NCBI RefSeq assembly: GCF_016901855.1
Contig: NZ_JACJKY010000009.1
Coordinates: 1-64,000, forward strand
Origin: Merdimmobilis hominis
Lineage (GTDB): Bacteria; Bacillota; Clostridia; Oscillospirales; Ruminococcaceae
Direction: 5' to 3'
DNA length: 64,000 nucleotides
Numbering within the stretch: the stretch's first letter is position 1; the number at the start of each line of letters is the position of its first letter. The translations under genes and the position numbers were made by a program. Below are positions 18,372-27,804 of the stretch, in pieces. The notes below the pieces were generated by a model, which had not been told where the DNA came from, searched no databases, and saw only the letters and a program-made list of their open reading frames with translations.

Positions 18372-18680
18372 ATGAAGTTTTTTGTCATCAGCGACAACAA
18401 GGATACCCAAAACGGAATGCGTTTGACCGGTGCCGAAGGTGTCGTGGTGCACGAAGCACATGAGGTCGAAGAAGCGCTTCACCGCGCATTTTCCGATCCC
18501 GAAATCGGCATCGTTTTGATGACGCAAAAGCTCATCCATTTATGTCCGGAACTCGTATTTGATTTGAAACTGAATCGGAAACGCCCGCTGATCGTTGAAA
18601 TTCCCGACCGTCATGCGACGTCAAAAATCAGCGATACGATTTCCCGTTACATTCAAGAGGCTGTCGGCATCAAAATTTGA
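18372..18680 (+). CDS. ntpG: V-type ATPase subunit F
   Basis: A 102-residue Rossmann-like protein of the central rotor stalk, partner of subunit D (called NtpG in Enterococcus). Typical features are FFVISDNKDTQNGMRLTGAEG at the start, IGIVLMTQKL in the middle and PLIVEIPDRH. It stands between subunits K and E, with AAAGGA before the ATG. Confidence 0.88.
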   Translation: MKFFVISDNKDTQNGMRLTGAEGVVVHEAHEVEEALHRAFSDPEIGIVLMTQKLIHLCPELVFDLKLNRKRPLIVEIPDRHATSKISDTISRYIQEAVGIKI

Positions 18681-18715
18681 CACCCTGTTTATGCTGAGGA
18701 AAGGAGCACACTTGA

Positions 18716-19306
18716 TTGGAACAGCAAGAGAAACTTTTAAAATTTAAAAACGCTGTATTTCGTGAAGTTGACGCGAAAACAGAGCAGATCCGCCGCGAAG
18801 CTGACGAGAAAAAAGAACAGGCAATCCGCAAGTTCACAGAACAGCTTGATCGGAGCGCTTCGGAAGAAATTCATACAAAAACAGAGCAGATCCGTCAGAA
18901 ATTCAGCCAGGAAACCGCAAAATGCAGTCTGGATGCAAAACGTAATCTGCTTGCAAAACGCAGTGAACTGACACAAAAGCTGTTTGATGAAACCGCAGAA
19001 AAACTGGCTGCTTTTTCAAAAACAGCAGAATATCAGGAACTCCTGCTCAAAAAAATCGCATCGTTTTCCGCATCTGTTTCGGCAGACAAACCGGAACTTT
19101 TGGTCGGTGCATCGGATTTTCAAAACAAAACGGCAATCGAAAAAGCGTTCGGACGTGACTGTACAGTCGTGTGCGATGCTGCAATTACACTGGGCGGTTT
19201 CGTTGTGCGCGACGCAGAAAAAGGACTTTTCTACGACGAAACATTCGCACAGAAACTTGCCGATCAAAAATCCTATTTTATCGAACACAGTATCTTCAAC
19301 GATTGA
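18716..19306 (+). CDS. ntpE: V-type ATPase peripheral-stalk subunit E
   Basis: A 196-residue stator subunit: a long charged coiled coil (residues 5 to about 95), then a globular C-terminal part ending GGFVVRDAEKGLFYDETFAQKL, the usual E-subunit signature. The start is TTG at 18716 with AAGGAG about ten bases upstream. It pairs with the small G/H-like subunit encoded first in the operon and holds the A3B3 head. Confidence 0.88.
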   Translation: MEQQEKLLKFKNAVFREVDAKTEQIRREADEKKEQAIRKFTEQLDRSASEEIHTKTEQIRQKFSQETAKCSLDAKRNLLAKRSELTQKLFDETAEKLAAFSKTAEYQELLLKKIASFSASVSADKPELLVGASDFQNKTAIEKAFGRDCTVVCDAAITLGGFVVRDAEKGLFYDETFAQKLADQKSYFIEHSIFND

Positions 19307-19333
19307 TCCTGTGTGATGTATGAGGTGAACAGC

Positions 19334-21115
19334 TTGAACAACACGATCTATTCGATCAACGGACCTGTCGTCACTGTCAAAGACACAAAAGACTTTGCAA
19401 TGATGGAAATGGTGTACGTTGGTGATGCGAATCTGGTTGGTGAAGTCATCGGTATCACCGACGACCGTACAACCATCCAGGTTTACGAAGAAACCTCCGG
19501 TCTTCGTCCGGGCGAGCCTGTCAAAGGCACCGGCGCACCGATGAGCGTCACACTGGGTCCCGGTATCCTTACAAATATTTACGATGGCATTGAACGTCCG
19601 CTTCGTGACATCCACGAAAAATCCGGTGCTTTCATCGAGCGCGGCGCAGACGTTCCTGCACTCGATCAGACCCGCCGCTACGACGTCACCGTTTTGGTAA
19701 AACCGGGCGACGAGCTTTCGGCTGGTTCGATTTACGCAACCTGTCCGGAAACGCCGGTTATTTTACACAAATGCATGGTTCCGCCGAACATGAGCGGTAC
19801 GGTCACTGAGGTCATGCCGTCCGGTTCTTACACGGTAAACGACACAGTGGTGCGCATCAAAACTCCGTCGGGTGCAATCGAATCGCTTACACTCTGCCAG
19901 AAATGGCCGATTCGTACCGCGCGTCCGGCTTCCCTGCGTAAACCGATTTCCCTGCCGCTGATTACCGGTCAGCGTGTCATCGACACCCTGTTCCCGATCG
20001 CAAAAGGCGGCGCTGCAGCTGTCCCGGGCGGATTCGGCACCGGTAAAACCATGACACAGCACCAGCTTGCAAAATGGTGCGATGCAGATATCATCGTCTA
20101 CGTCGGCTGCGGCGAACGCGGCAACGAGATGACACAGGTACTCGATGAGTTCGGCGAACTGATTGACCCGAAAACGGGCAACAAACTGACCGACCGTACC
20201 GTTTTGATCGCAAATACATCGAACATGCCGGTGGCTGCCCGTGAGGCATCGATCTACACCGGTATTACCCTTGCGGAATACTACCGCGACATGGGCTACC
20301 ATGTTGCAATCATGGCAGACTCCACTTCCCGTTGGGCAGAGGCACTGCGTGAGATCTCCGGCCGTCTGGAAGAAATGCCGGCAGAGGAAGGCTTCCCGGC
20401 TTACCTGCCGTCGCGTCTGTCGCAGTTCTACGAGCGCGCAGGCTACATGGTGAACTTAAACGGAACCGAAGGCTCCGTTTCGATCATCGGCGCTGTTTCG
20501 CCGCAGGGCGCAGACTTCTCCGAACCGGTTACCCAGAACACCAAACGTTTCGTACGTACCTTCTGGGCACTTGATAAATCGCTCGCATATGCACGTCACT
20601 ATCCGGCAATCAACTGGACCGAGAGCTACAGCGAGTATGTCGACGACCTGACCGCTTATTATAACGAAAAAGTGTCGCCGGACTTCTTAACCTGCCGCCG
20701 CCGCATTTCCACACTGCTTGCCGAGGAAGCAAGCCTCATGGAAATCGTCAAATTGATCGGCGCAGACGTTCTGCCGGACGACCAGAAGCTGACCATCGAA
20801 ACTGCAAAAGCAATTCGCTTGGGCTTCTTACAGCAGAACGCATTCCACAAGGACGACACGTATGTGCCGCTTGAAAAACAGCTTGCCATGATGAAGATCA
20901 TCCTCTACGTCAATGACCGCTGTGAAGCCATCGTCAAACAGGGCACTGCACTTTCTGAGCTTGTAGAGCTTGGCTTGTTTGATGTTCTGGCAGGCATGAA
21001 ATACGAGATTCCGAACGATCATCCGGAGGCATTTGACCGGTTGTATGAGAAAATCAACACCGCACTTGCTCCGTTTGAAAAAACAACAGCTGAAGGGATG
21101 GTGAACGCACAGTGA
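19334..21115 (+). CDS. ntpA: V-type ATPase catalytic subunit A
   Basis: The catalytic, nucleotide-hydrolysing or -synthesising subunit of the A3B3 head. The 593-residue protein has a Walker A GGFGTGKT (about 230-237), the non-homologous insertion typical of A subunits around 110-190, the catalytic GERGNEMT segment, and [23 protein letters not shown]. Start chosen as the TTG at 19334, since GAGGTG lies six bases before it and the product then begins at the family position; a GTG seven codons upstream is possible. It overlaps subunit B by four bases. Confidence 0.95.
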   Translation: MNNTIYSINGPVVTVKDTKDFAMMEMVYVGDANLVGEVIGITDDRTTIQVYEETSGLRPGEPVKGTGAPMSVTLGPGILTNIYDGIERPLRDIHEKSGAFIERGADVPALDQTRRYDVTVLVKPGDELSAGSIYATCPETPVILHKCMVPPNMSGTVTEVMPSGSYTVNDTVVRIKTPSGAIESLTLCQKWPIRTARPASLRKPISLPLITGQRVIDTLFPIAKGGAAAVPGGFGTGKTMTQHQLAKWCDADIIVYVGCGERGNEMTQVLDEFGELIDPKTGNKLTDRTVLIANTSNMPVAAREASIYTGITLAEYYRDMGYHVAIMADSTSRWAEALREISGRLEEMPAEEGFPAYLPSRLSQFYERAGYMVNLNGTEGSVSIIGAVSPQGADFSEPVTQNTKRFVRTFWALDKSLAYARHYPAINWTESYSEYVDDLTAYYNEKVSPDFLTCRRRISTLLAEEASLMEIVKLIGADVLPDDQKLTIETAKAIRLGFLQQNAFHKDDTYVPLEKQLAMMKIILYVNDRCEAIVKQGTALSELVELGLFDVLAGMKYEIPNDHPEAFDRLYEKINTALAPFEKTTAEGMVNAQ

Positions 21116-22515
21116 GTATCCAGATTACAGGACTTTCAAGCATCAACGGACCGCTCGTTGTGCTTGACCATGTCACCGGTGCAAGCTACGACGAAGTCGT
21201 CGAACTGATCTTAGAAAACGGTACCACCCGCACCGGCCGTATCGTACAGATCGAAGGTGACCGTGTTGTTGTGCAGGTATTCGAAGGCACAAACGGCCTT
21301 TCGCTGACCAATACAAGAACCCGCCTGACCGGCAAACCGATGGAACTGGCACTCTCTCCGGAGATGCTCGGCCGTATCTTCTCGGGTGCAGGCAAACCGA
21401 TCGACGGTTTGGGCGAAGTGTATGGCGCAGACTACCGTGACATCAACGGCAAACCGTTAAATCCGGTTGCACGTGAATATCCGCGAAACTATATCCGTAC
21501 CGGTATTTCTTCAATCGACGGACTGATGACATTGATCCGCGGTCAGAAACTGCCGATCTTCTCCGGCTCCGGTATGAGCCACAACAAACTGGCAGCACAG
21601 CTTGTGTGTCAGTCGCAGCTGAGCGATGATTCTGACGAGAAATTCGCAATCGTCTTTGCTGCAATGGGCGTTAACAATGACGTCGCAGACTACTTCAAAC
21701 GCGTATTTGAGGAATCCGGCGTTCTTGAGAACGTTGTCATGTTCTTAAACCTCGCAAACGACCCGATCATCGAGCGTATTCTTGCACCGCGCTGTGCATT
21801 GACTGCCGCAGAATATCTCGCATACGAGCACGGCATGAACATTCTGGTTATCATGACCGATATGACCTCTTATGCAGAGGCTCTGCGTGAATTCTCGTCC
21901 TCCAAAGGCGAGATCCCGGGCAGAAAAGGTTATCCGGGCTATCTTTACTCGGACTTGGCTTCGATGTACGAGCGTGCCGGCATTGTAAAAGGCGGCACAG
22001 GTTCTGTTACACAGATTCCGATTCTGACCATGCCGAACGACGATATCACCCACCCGGTTCCGGACTTGACCGGTTACATCACCGAGGGTCAGATCGTATT
22101 GGATCGTGCGCTTGACCAGCGCGGTATTTACCCGCCTGTTTCCGTGCTTCCGTCGCTGTCGCGTCTGATGAAGGACGGTATCGGTGAGGGCTTCACACGT
22201 GCCGACCACGGCGATGTGGCAAACCAGCTGTTTGCTTCGTATGCGCGTGTACAGGATGCACGTGCACTCGGCAGCGTCATCGGTGAAGAAGAGCTGTCCG
22301 CAAGCGACAAGGCATACCTTGTGTTCGGCCGCGAATTTGAACAGCACTTTATCTCCCAGGATTCGGGCGAAAACCGCACCATCCAGGATACACTGGAACT
22401 TGGCTGGGATCTTCTCTCGCTGCTTCCGCGCAGTGAGCTGTCCCGTATGGATGCTGCACTCGTCGAGAAAAACTATAATCCGGACCGTGCAAAGCGTTTT
22501 AGGAGTGATCGCTGA
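21112..22515 (+). CDS. ntpB: V-type ATPase regulatory subunit B
   Basis: The 467-residue non-catalytic head subunit. It shows the B-type degenerate nucleotide site ([18 protein letters not shown]), [19 protein letters not shown] and the family start [12 protein letters not shown]. The GTG start overlaps the end of subunit A (GTGA), and its own stop overlaps the start of subunit D by one base, giving tight coupling of A, B and D. Confidence 0.95.
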   Translation: MSIQITGLSSINGPLVVLDHVTGASYDEVVELILENGTTRTGRIVQIEGDRVVVQVFEGTNGLSLTNTRTRLTGKPMELALSPEMLGRIFSGAGKPIDGLGEVYGADYRDINGKPLNPVAREYPRNYIRTGISSIDGLMTLIRGQKLPIFSGSGMSHNKLAAQLVCQSQLSDDSDEKFAIVFAAMGVNNDVADYFKRVFEESGVLENVVMFLNLANDPIIERILAPRCALTAAEYLAYEHGMNILVIMTDMTSYAEALREFSSSKGEIPGRKGYPGYLYSDLASMYERAGIVKGGTGSVTQIPILTMPNDDITHPVPDLTGYITEGQIVLDRALDQRGIYPPVSVLPSLSRLMKDGIGEGFTRADHGDVANQLFASYARVQDARALGSVIGEEELSASDKAYLVFGREFEQHFISQDSGENRTIQDTLELGWDLLSLLPRSELSRMDAALVEKNYNPDRAKRFRSDR

Positions 22516-23153
22516 TGGCTACGACCGTATTCCCTACCAAGGGCAATTTGATCGCAACAAAAAAATCGCTGGCACTTGCAAAGCTCGGCTACGATCTGCT
22601 TGACCGCAAACGCAACATTCTGATTCGTGAAATGATGCTTTTGGTGGAACAGGCAAAATCGCTGCACGGCGAGATCGAGAAAACGTACAGTGACGCCTAT
22701 GCTGCATTGCAGCGTGCGAACATCACACTCGGTGTCATCGAGGAGCTTTCACAGGGAACCGGCATTGAAAACGGCATCCACATCACCTACCGCAGTGTCA
22801 TGGGTGTGGATATCCCGCAGGTGAGCTATTCTTCAACGCTCAAGCAGAGCCAGTACGGCTTATTAAGCTCAAACTCCCAGTTTGACGTGGCGTACATGAG
22901 CTTCAACCGCGCAAAGGAATTGACCGTAGTGCTGGCTGAGGTGGAAAACAGCGTTTACCGTTTGGCAAATGCGATCAAAACGACACAGCGCCGTGCAAAC
23001 GCGCTGAAAAATATCAATATCCCCCGCTTCGAAGAAACTGTTCGGTTTATTACGAACGCGCTGGAGGAAAAAGAGCGCGAAGAGTTCTCCCGCCTGAAGG
23101 TTATTCGTCATACGAAAGACAAACAGGCAGCAGAAGCCGCGCAAAAGTCATAA
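22515..23153 (+). CDS. ntpD: V-type ATPase central-stalk subunit D
   Basis: The 212-residue rotor shaft. The start TVFPTKGNLIATKKSLALAKLGYDLLDRKRNIL and the C-terminal RRANALKNINIPRFEETVRFITNALEEKEREEFSRLKVIR are diagnostic for subunit D, with two long helices that form the shaft. It is the last gene of the operon, followed by a strong terminator. Confidence 0.95.
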   Translation: MATTVFPTKGNLIATKKSLALAKLGYDLLDRKRNILIREMMLLVEQAKSLHGEIEKTYSDAYAALQRANITLGVIEELSQGTGIENGIHITYRSVMGVDIPQVSYSSTLKQSQYGLLSSNSQFDVAYMSFNRAKELTVVLAEVENSVYRLANAIKTTQRRANALKNINIPRFEETVRFITNALEEKEREEFSRLKVIRHTKDKQAAEAAQKS

Positions 23154-23173
23154 CAATTCGTAATATAAACATT

Positions 23174-23213
23174 AAAAAATACGCCTTGGAATGTTCCGAA
23201 GCGTATTTTTTTG
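23174..23213 (+). terminator. Terminator of the V-ATPase operon
   Basis: Arms AAATACGC and GCGTATTT, with inner pairing TTGGAA/TTCCGAA, form a hairpin followed by a run of T about 20 bases after the subunit D stop. Confidence 0.8.
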
Positions 23214-23297
23214 TCTGTATTCGTGGGTCTGCCGCTTTTTAAAAGAAGGAAGGCGGACACACCGGCACATTTTTCATAGATTTGACACGCGCATGTA

Positions 23298-23306
23298 TGA
23301 TATAAT
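23298..23306 (+). promoter_or_regulatory. Extended -10 promoter before the response-regulator remnant
   Basis: TGATATAAT gives an extended -10 (TATAAT at 23301-23306). A TTGACA at 23282-23287 is only 13 bases away, too close for a normal pair, so the TG extension probably carries it. It would transcribe the damaged locus. Confidence 0.5.
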
Positions 23307-23364
23307 TTATTTCTAAGGTGATTCAAAGGTTTCTGTGCGATCATTGCAGTGCGGAGGGATTATC

Positions 23365-23438
23365 ATGAAGCTTTTGTATGCAGAGGACGAGCGCGCCATG
23401 TCCGAAGCAGTTGTGGATATTCTGACGTATCACAACTA
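23365..23438 (+). pseudogene. 5' remnant of a response regulator gene
   Basis: After a good GGAGG binding site, the ATG at 23365 opens MKLLYAEDERAMSEAVVDIL followed by TYHNY, which is the beginning of an OmpR-type receiver domain: the acidic pair ED at residues 7-8 and the first helix are plain. The homology stops after about 25 codons. The same frame then reads 17 unrelated codons to a TGA at 23491-23493, while the next base frame continues as CotH. The rest of the receiver, with its phosphorylated Asp and the DNA-binding domain, is missing. This is best explained by a deletion, not a natural start. Confidence 0.75.
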
Positions 23439-24620
23439 TATTTTGTCGTACACAACTTTGTCTGCAACTTTGACAGCTACACCGGCTCGATGATTCATAA
23501 CTATTATCTATATGAAGAAGACGGTCAGCTGTTTATGATTCCGTGGGATTACAACCTTGCTTTTGGCGGCTTCCAGGGCGCACAGGATGCAACTGCACTT
23601 GTAAACTATCCGATTGACTCACCGGTGTCCGGCGGTACCATTGATTCAAGGCCAATGCTTGCGTGGATTTTTGCAAGTGAGGAATACACGAATCTCTACC
23701 ATGAATATTTCGAGACTTTCATCTCAAACATGTTTGACAGCGGCGATTTTGCGCAGATAATTGACGAGGTCGAAACACTGATCGCACCCTATGTCGAACA
23801 AGATCCGACCAAATTCTGCACATATGAAGAATTTGAAACAGGTGTTGCGACACTGAAAGAGTTCTGCCTGCTGCGTGCCGAAAGCATCAGCGGACAGCTT
23901 GACGGGACGATTCCGTCTACTTCTGACGCGCAATCACTCGACGACAGCGCACTCATTGACGCATCAAGCATTGATATCAGTGCAATGGGAACGATGAACC
24001 ATCAAATGGATGGTATGAACGGTGGTATGGGCAAACCATTCGAGCCATCATCCGAGTCCGAACAATCTGCTGAATCCAGCACACCGCTCACGCAAGGACA
24101 GGAAAACGAAACGGAATCGAATTCCTCTGATACACAAACCGAACAGGGACAAATCATCTGGGATGATTCGAGTGGTTCCACCGATTCCCACTCTTCATCT
24201 GACAACAGCACATCAGCAGAGATTCCATCAGGACGGCCGCAGTTTGGCGGACAGATCATGGGCGGACAATCCGATCAGGGTCAAGCAATGCAACCGCCCG
24301 GCGGTATGGCAGGGGCATTCGGTCAAGACGGTACATCGCAGTCCCCTGACGCAATGGCCGGTGCAACCGAACAAAACGACGGCACCACACAAACGCCAGA
24401 CAGTGCCTCAGGTCAAAATGATACAATGCAACTGCCTGACAGCACCACTGAACAGCCCGGGCAAAACGGTATGACAATGCCATCTGAGCGTCCCGGACAA
24501 CAGCAGTCTGCATCCACAGCTGTTTCGTAAAACGACTCATCCTGGCTGTTTGTTCTTATCAGTGGAATAGTCCTGCTGATTGGTATTGTCATTGCAGTAC
24601 TTTATAAGAAACGTGTGTAA
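23439..24620 (+). pseudogene. CotH-kinase family gene, N-terminally deleted and interrupted
   Basis: The 3' part of a CotH-type gene (family of protein kinases first known from spore coats). From 23439 it reads YFVVHNFVCNFDSYTGSMIHNYYLYE and IPWDYNLAFGG, the conserved second half of the kinase fold, then helices and a long Ser/Gln/Pro/Gly-rich low-complexity region. The N-terminal signal and ATP-binding half are absent, and no start codon in this frame gives a sensible protein. An in-frame TAA at 24528-24530 cuts off a final stretch that still encodes a membrane helix (WLFVLISGIVLLIGIVIAVLY) and a basic tail, ending at 24618-24620. Both changes argue for a dead gene. Confidence 0.8.
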
Positions 24621-24650
24621 TCGATTTTTTCGCCCAACTGTAACGATACA

Positions 24651-24682
24651 AAAAAGGCGTCGCATAAAAGCGACGCCTTTTT
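24651..24682. terminator. Two-way terminator between the CotH remnant and lacI-type gene
   Basis: A strong hairpin with arms AAAAAGGCGTCGC and GCGACGCCTTTTT (24651-24663, 24670-24682) carries T runs in both directions. It lies 30 bases after the CotH remnant and overlaps the stop codon of the convergent LacI-family gene. Confidence 0.85.
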
Positions 24683-25688
24683 AATACATACGACAGGAGT
24701 TACGTACAACAAGCTGCGTTTCCACCAGCGTGTCTTCTGCCTGCTGTGTCTCATCTTCAATCAGCGCAATCAGTTTTTTGGCTGCGAGCGTTCCAATACG
24801 TTCACGATTTTGACGAACCGTTGTTAACCCGCTGTACTTCGCCACAGCAATGTCATCAAAGCTTACAAGGCTTAAGTCCTTTGGCACATCAATTCCTCTT
24901 TGATGAAGTCCTGCGATCAATCCCAGCGAGATCTCATCATAAATACAAAACAGCGCTGTAATCTCAGGATGTGCAGCCACTTGGTCTGCAATTGCCACCC
25001 CTGCCTCATAGCTGTATGACTTTGCCGGAAAAATGAGCGAGGGGTTATTTTCTATGCCATACGCCTGCAAAAACTTCTGATATCCAAAAAGGCGCTGCAT
25101 ACTGACTTCATTCTCTCCTGCTACGGTTACAATCCCAATGCTGCGATGCCCCAACTGATACAAATATTCGAGCGCAGAAAACGCACCGGCTGGGTTGTCC
25201 GATATGATTGTGCTTACACCGTCATGAAAGCCCTCTACCGATACCTTTGGCATATCGAGTGCCAGTAATTCTTCGAATTGTGCCGTCTTACCCGCCGGCA
25301 GATTTTCCATTCCAACCGCAAGCAGCAATCCATCAAGATTGCGTGCAATACAATGCTCCCGATAGGTGACTTCCTTTTTGCCCATCCGGTTGCTTAAAAA
25401 CGTAATATCATACCCACAATTTGCACATTCAGATTTAAATGCATTGAGAATCTCAGACAAATGCGGGCTTAAAATATCATTCGGACCGTCCATAATCAAT
25501 GTCCCGATCATATACGAACGCTTTGACATAAGCGACTGTGCATTGATATTCGGTACAAAATCATACGCCTTGATTCCTGCCAAAATTGCATTTCTGGTCG
25601 ATTCGCTTACACCTTTATATCCATTGATTACCTTTGAAATTGTCGATGCGGAATAACCGATTTTTTTAGAAAGCTCATAGATTGTCAT
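24681..25688 (-). CDS. LacI family transcriptional regulator
   Basis: A 335-residue repressor-type regulator: N-terminal helix-turn-helix (TIYELSKKIGYSASTISKVINGYKGVSESTRNAI) with hinge helix, then a periplasmic-binding-protein-like sugar domain (residues 60-330). A longer reading frame exists, but the ATG at 25688 gives the family start and has AGAGGCGG before it. No sugar transport or catabolic gene lies next to it, so its ligand and targets are unknown. A consensus promoter and a palindrome near its start point suggest it controls itself. Confidence 0.92.
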   Translation of the reverse strand: MTIYELSKKIGYSASTISKVINGYKGVSESTRNAILAGIKAYDFVPNINAQSLMSKRSYMIGTLIMDGPNDILSPHLSEILNAFKSECANCGYDITFLSNRMGKKEVTYREHCIARNLDGLLLAVGMENLPAGKTAQFEELLALDMPKVSVEGFHDGVSTIISDNPAGAFSALEYLYQLGHRSIGIVTVAGENEVSMQRLFGYQKFLQAYGIENNPSLIFPAKSYSYEAGVAIADQVAAHPEITALFCIYDEISLGLIAGLHQRGIDVPKDLSLVSFDDIAVAKYSGLTTVRQNRERIGTLAAKKLIALIEDETQQAEDTLVETQLVVRNSCRMY

Positions 25689-25702
25689 ACGGCCGCCTCT
25701 TT

Positions 25703-25726
25703 TAAAGAATGAAATCGTTTTCTTTA
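25703..25726 (-). promoter_or_regulatory. Candidate operator of the LacI-type gene
   Basis: TAAAGAA and TTCTTTA form a 7-base inverted repeat with a 10-base spacer, lying between the -10 box and the start codon. Position suits autorepression, but the spacing is wider than a classic LacI operator and the match is imperfect inside. Confidence 0.3.
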
Positions 25727-25754
25727 TCATACCATACGAAATAAAACGGTACAA
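25726..25754 (-). promoter_or_regulatory. Promoter of the LacI-type gene
   Basis: On the minus strand TTGTAC (25749-25754), a 17-base spacer and TATGAT (25726-25731), with a TGG extension before the -10, form a good vegetative promoter 38 bases before the start codon. Confidence 0.65.
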
Positions 25755-25769
25755 GAGCAGGTTTTCAAA

Positions 25770-25800
25770 AAAGAAAAAGCACGTCCTAAAAGGACGTGCT
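25770..25800 (-). terminator. Terminator of the ispH-S1 transcript
   Basis: AGCACGTCC and GGACGTGCT (25778-25786, 25792-25800) form a hairpin followed on the minus strand by TTTTCTTTTTT. It lies 21 bases after the ispH-S1 stop. Confidence 0.85.
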
Positions 25801-25821
25801 CTTTTATTCTCTTTGCAGAAA

Positions 25822-27804
25822 TTATTCTTCAACAGTCTCTTCCGCTGCTTCTTCCGAAACATGCTCTTTTTTCTGCTCATCAGCAGAGAGAAGCGCTCTC
25901 ATCGACAGGCTGACACGTTTTTTATCGGTGTCGATCTCGATGATTTTTGCATCGACTTCCTGGCCAACGGTCAGAACATCAGCAATTTTCTCAACGCGTT
26001 TGTTTGCGATCTGAGAAATGTGAATCAAGCCGTCAACGCCCGGGATGATCTCAGCAAATGCACCGTAGGTGGTGAACGAAACAATTTTCACCGGAATGAC
26101 ATCGTCAACCGCATATTTGGTGGTGAAGATGGTCCACGGGTTGTCGCATTCTTTTCTGTAACCCAGGGAAATGCGTTTTTTCTCTTTGTCAAACTCTTTG
26201 ATGTAAACTTCAACCATATCGCCGACGTTTACAACCTCAGACGGGTGTTTGAGTTTTTTCCAAGCGAGCTCAGTGATGTGAATCATACCGTCGATGCCGC
26301 CCAAATCAACAAATGCACCGTATGCAGTCAGGGATTTGACTTCGCCGGTGTAAGTTTTGCCAACTTCGACTTCTTCCCAGAATTTCTCCTGTTTTGCTTT
26401 TCTCTCAGCGTTCAAAACAGCTCTGACCGAACCTTTTGCACGGCCGCGGCCTTCATTGACTTCGATAATCAGCAGGCGAACTTCTTTTTTGAGCAGAGTG
26501 CTCAGATCCTCGACGCGGGTGTTCGAGCAGTGCGGAGCCGGGATGAAGATTTTTGTGCCGCAGGTGTAAGCCAAAACGCCGCCGCGGACAACGTCGGTGA
26601 TGACTGCATCCAGAACGGTCTGTGCTTCGTATGCTTCTTTGATTTTCTCAAAGCCACGCATTGCATCGCAGCGTTTTTTGCTCAGGGTAACAATGCCTTC
26701 CTGGTCATTGACTTTAACAACGATCAGTTCAAGCTCATCACCTTTTTTAACGATATCTTCGATTTTGACGTTCGGATCATCGGTCATTTCTTCTGCCGGG
26801 ATGATGCCTGCCTGTTTTGCGCCGATATCCACATGGATCTCATTCGGGGCAACGGATGTCACAACGCCCGTCACGCGCTTGCCGTTGTAGACTTTTTCGC
26901 TTTCCAGCGACTGCTCCAGCAAAGTCGCAAAATCTTCGTTTTCTTCATTTCTTAAAATCTCACTCATCGTTTTAAGAACCTCCTTGATTATATGAGCCGG
27001 CGTTGATGCTCCGGCAGTAATACCAATTTTATCATAAGCGGAAAAATCAATGTCTTTTATCTCAGCGCTCGTTTCGATCAGCACGGTTTCGCAGTATGCC
27101 GCACAGAGTGCACGAAGCTTCTGCGTATTCGAGCTGTGTTTCCCGCCGATGACAATCATCAAATCATTTTCAGCAGCAAGTCTTGCCGCCTCGCTTTGAC
27201 GTTCACTGGTCGCACTACATATTGTATCAAAAATTTTGACGTTTGTATAGTGTTTTCTCGCAATTTCAAGGCATTCACGCCAAAAACTTGTGTGATATGT
27301 CGTTTGTGCGACCAAAACAAACGGGGTGTTTTGGCTAAATTCAAGCGTATCCGACAAATCTTTTAATTCTTTGGCATCCCTTGCCACGAATACAGGCCCG
27401 GATGCATGCCCTTTGATTCCCTGCACCTCCGGATGGTCGGGATCGCCTGCAATCAAAATCACAGCGCCTGCTTTTGATTCGCGCTCCACAATTCGATGGA
27501 TTTTCGCCACAAACGGGCATGTTGCATCCACATAAGTAATCCGGTGTGCGGTAAGTTCATCATAAACCGACTGACACACGCCGTGTGAACGAATGACGAC
27601 ACATTCATCCGGCTGCGCCTCAAGCGGTGACGAAATAATCCGCACCCCTTTTTTAGAAAGTTCCTCCACCATCTGCGGATTGTGGATAATTGGTCCGAGT
27701 GTCGCCGCTTTTTTCTGCTTTGCAATCAGATCATAAACGAGATCAACCGCGCGATTGACGCCAAAGCAAAAACCGGCTGTCTTTGCAAGTGTATATTGTT
27801 TCAT
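25822..27804 (-). CDS. ispH: IspH fused to four S1 RNA-binding domains
   Basis: A 660-residue two-part protein. Residues 1 to about 285 are 4-hydroxy-3-methylbut-2-enyl diphosphate reductase, the last step of the MEP isoprenoid pathway; its 4Fe-4S cysteines are in GFCFGV (13), DATCPFV (about 96) and DTICSAT (about 194). Residues about 300-640 hold four S1/OB repeats (starts near GKRVTGVV, TVLDAVIT, GKTYTGEV, DDVIPVKI), resembling ribosomal protein S1, followed by an acidic tail. This fusion is known in Clostridia. The ATG overlaps the plsC stop by four bases. It closes the minus-strand run from rpiR, before a terminator. Confidence 0.95.
   Translation of the reverse strand: MKQYTLAKTAGFCFGVNRAVDLVYDLIAKQKKAATLGPIIHNPQMVEELSKKGVRIISSPLEAQPDECVVIRSHGVCQSVYDELTAHRITYVDATCPFVAKIHRIVERESKAGAVILIAGDPDHPEVQGIKGHASGPVFVARDAKELKDLSDTLEFSQNTPFVLVAQTTYHTSFWRECLEIARKHYTNVKIFDTICSATSERQSEAARLAAENDLMIVIGGKHSSNTQKLRALCAAYCETVLIETSAEIKDIDFSAYDKIGITAGASTPAHIIKEVLKTMSEILRNEENEDFATLLEQSLESEKVYNGKRVTGVVTSVAPNEIHVDIGAKQAGIIPAEEMTDDPNVKIEDIVKKGDELELIVVKVNDQEGIVTLSKKRCDAMRGFEKIKEAYEAQTVLDAVITDVVRGGVLAYTCGTKIFIPAPHCSNTRVEDLSTLLKKEVRLLIIEVNEGRGRAKGSVRAVLNAERKAKQEKFWEEVEVGKTYTGEVKSLTAYGAFVDLGGIDGMIHITELAWKKLKHPSEVVNVGDMVEVYIKEFDKEKKRISLGYRKECDNPWTIFTTKYAVDDVIPVKIVSFTTYGAFAEIIPGVDGLIHISQIANKRVEKIADVLTVGQEVDAKIIEIDTDKKRVSLSMRALLSADEQKKEHVSEEAAEETVEE

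Noticed and set aside
23365-23493. Short peptide gene of 42 codons from the response-regulator start
   Set aside because: The first 25 codons are a receiver-domain fragment and the rest is an out-of-frame reading of CotH; it is a by-product of the deletion.
25813-26955. A 380-codon plus-strand frame opposite ispH-S1
   Set aside because: Phe/Asp/Asn-rich translation is the mirror of the S1 repeats; no family features and no ribosome binding site.
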